Origin: JACJYE01 sp964432875
GTDB taxonomy: Bacteria; Bacteroidota; Bacteroidia; Chitinophagales; Saprospiraceae
Assembly (NCBI GenBank): GCA_964432875.1
Contig: CAYSPJ010000131.1
Span: 1-14,121, forward strand
Direction of reading: 5' to 3'
DNA length: 14,121 nt
How positions within the stretch are numbered: the first letter of the stretch is position 1; every line of letters starts with the position of its first letter. Of this stretch, positions 13,295-14,121 are shown piece after piece. Both the position numbers and the translations under genes were made by a program. Below the pieces are notes generated by a model. The model was not told where the DNA came from. It made no database searches and was given only the letters and a program-made list of their open reading frames with translations.

Positions 13295-14121
13295 TTAGCG
13301 GCCTAAATAATAGGCTACCGAAACAAACCCTCCTCGCAGATGTGCCTGATAAGCCGGGGCAGACAGCAGATCCGTCAAGCCATGGCGATACTGCAGGCGG
13401 GCGGCAATGCGGTCTGACCAGCGATATGCCAGGCCGGCCTGGAGTCCCAGACTGGTGCTGGCGAGCTGCTGTCGGGCACTACTTGTCTCGAAGCGGTAAA
13501 GAAGGTTGTTGCCAGGCAGAGGCAGGGGCAGGTTGGCGCCGTTGAGCAGGCGCCATTCCTCCTGTGCCTGAGCGGCGAGCAGGAAATCCGCCTGCAGCCC
13601 GGCCTCTACGGCCAGCCTGGGGCTAAGGCGGTAGCCTGCCGTGAGCGGCAGGGAGAGGTACTGGCTTGCAGTGATATAGGAGGTGGACGACAGCAGGCTG
13701 CTGCTGCTGATATTGCTGCTTGTTTCGCTGGGAGTAAGCTGCTGGGTGAAAACCTTTTCTCCGTTGAAGCGCTGTTGCCGGTCGGATTGGTAGTGTAGGC
13801 CAGAACGCAGATAAAGCCGCTTGCCCCGTGGGCTGAGCTCACCGCTCAGCCCGGCAAAATAGCCGCCGATAGCCGCCGCCGACTGGCTGAATATGCCGAT
13901 TTCCAAGGCCAGGCGGAAGGCAAGGCGTTTGTTTGAAGTGGCTTTAGCTCCTACTGGTAGCATTGGTGCGGGGCCTGTGGGTAGCAGCAGGTCAAGCGTG
14001 GGCAGGATATCTATAGCCGGTAGGGCAGCTTGTAAAGGCGGTATGAAAAGACCGGTTTCTGGATTTGGAGGAGAGTTAAATCCCATTCCACCCTCTTGAT
14101 CCCCTATTGTCGGGAGAGATT
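13295..14121 (-). CDS. Outer-membrane beta-barrel protein, C-terminal part (5' end outside the window)
   Basis: The reading frame stays open to the window edge. Codons before the Met at 14086 read SLPTIGDQEGG, so that Met is probably internal and the true start lies beyond 14121. Inside the window about 275 residues are visible. First comes a Pro-rich, low-complexity stretch (PPNPETG, FIPPLQAALPAIDILPTLDLLLPTG) that looks like a periplasmic linker. Then comes a barrel-like part with alternating hydrophobic strands ending in aromatic or turn residues (LAFRLALEIGIF, GYFAGLSGEL, LYLRSGLHYQ, YLSLPLTAGYRL, LAVEAGLQADFLL, LGLQAGLAYRW, IAARLQYRHGL, GGFVSVAYYLGR). A Ser/Thr-rich loop (SETSSNISSSSLLSSTS) lies between strands. 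Bacteroidota have many proteins with an N-terminal membrane-anchored domain, a Pro-rich linker and a terminal barrel; this fits that plan, but the N-terminal part cannot be seen. The barrel's role is unknown. Confidence 0.75.
   Translation of the reverse strand, partial: SLPTIGDQEGGMGFNSPPNPETGLFIPPLQAALPAIDILPTLDLLLPTGPAPMLPVGAKATSNKRLAFRLALEIGIFSQSAAAIGGYFAGLSGELSPRGKRLYLRSGLHYQSDRQQRFNGEKVFTQQLTPSETSSNISSSSLLSSTSYITASQYLSLPLTAGYRLSPRLAVEAGLQADFLLAAQAQEEWRLLNGANLPLPLPGNNLLYRFETSSARQQLASTSLGLQAGLAYRWSDRIAARLQYRHGLTDLLSAPAYQAHLRGGFVSVAYYLGR

Overview
The window looks like chromosomal DNA of a marine or sludge-type Bacteroidota, most plausibly a Saprospiria/Lewinella-like lineage; this is an inference from sequence character only. 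The signs are lipoproteins with Bacteroidota-style signals, promoters of the Bacteroidota form (TTG, about 18-20 nt, then TAnnTTTG), an SNF2 ATPase with a DESQ Walker B motif, AT-rich leaders without strong Shine-Dalgarno sites, and moderately high GC. No tRNA, rRNA, CRISPR array, transposase, integrase or phage gene was recognised.

Layout. 1-182: a likely terminator of a gene lying before the window, then pyrimidine-rich CTTTACC repeats. 183-1976 (-): lnt, apolipoprotein N-acyltransferase, whose stop codon lies inside the repeats. 1977-2527: divergent intergenic region with a 45-bp tandem repeat and small hairpins. 2528-6384 (+): three separate paralogous lipoprotein genes, each ending in the same beta-rich module, separated by long intergenic stretches that hold terminators, hairpins and one good promoter. 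6385-6824: terminator hairpins and a second block of CTTTACC/CTTTAAC repeats. 6825-9773 (-): a complete SNF2-family helicase. 9867-10298 (+): the C-terminal remnant of a second, different SNF2 helicase, head-to-head with the first. 10346-12493 (+): a two-gene unit encoding an exported PPP-like metallophosphatase and an exported CotH-like (kinase-fold-like) protein. 12614-13204 (-): a small exported protein of unknown function with its own promoter. 13295-14121 (-): the C-terminal part of a Pro-rich-linker plus outer-membrane beta-barrel protein, cut by the window edge.

How the genes relate. The left half is about the cell envelope: Lnt completes lipoprotein acylation, and next to it lie three lipoproteins that appear to be products of duplication and module exchange. 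The most interesting candidate for a new functional unit is the pair at 10346-12493, in which a secreted phosphatase and a secreted protein with kinase-like active-site spacing are 6 bp apart; this suggests an extracytoplasmic phosphorylation/dephosphorylation pair but is unproven. The pyrimidine repeats at the 3' ends of lnt and the SNF2 gene would put G-rich, quadruplex-capable tails on both transcripts.
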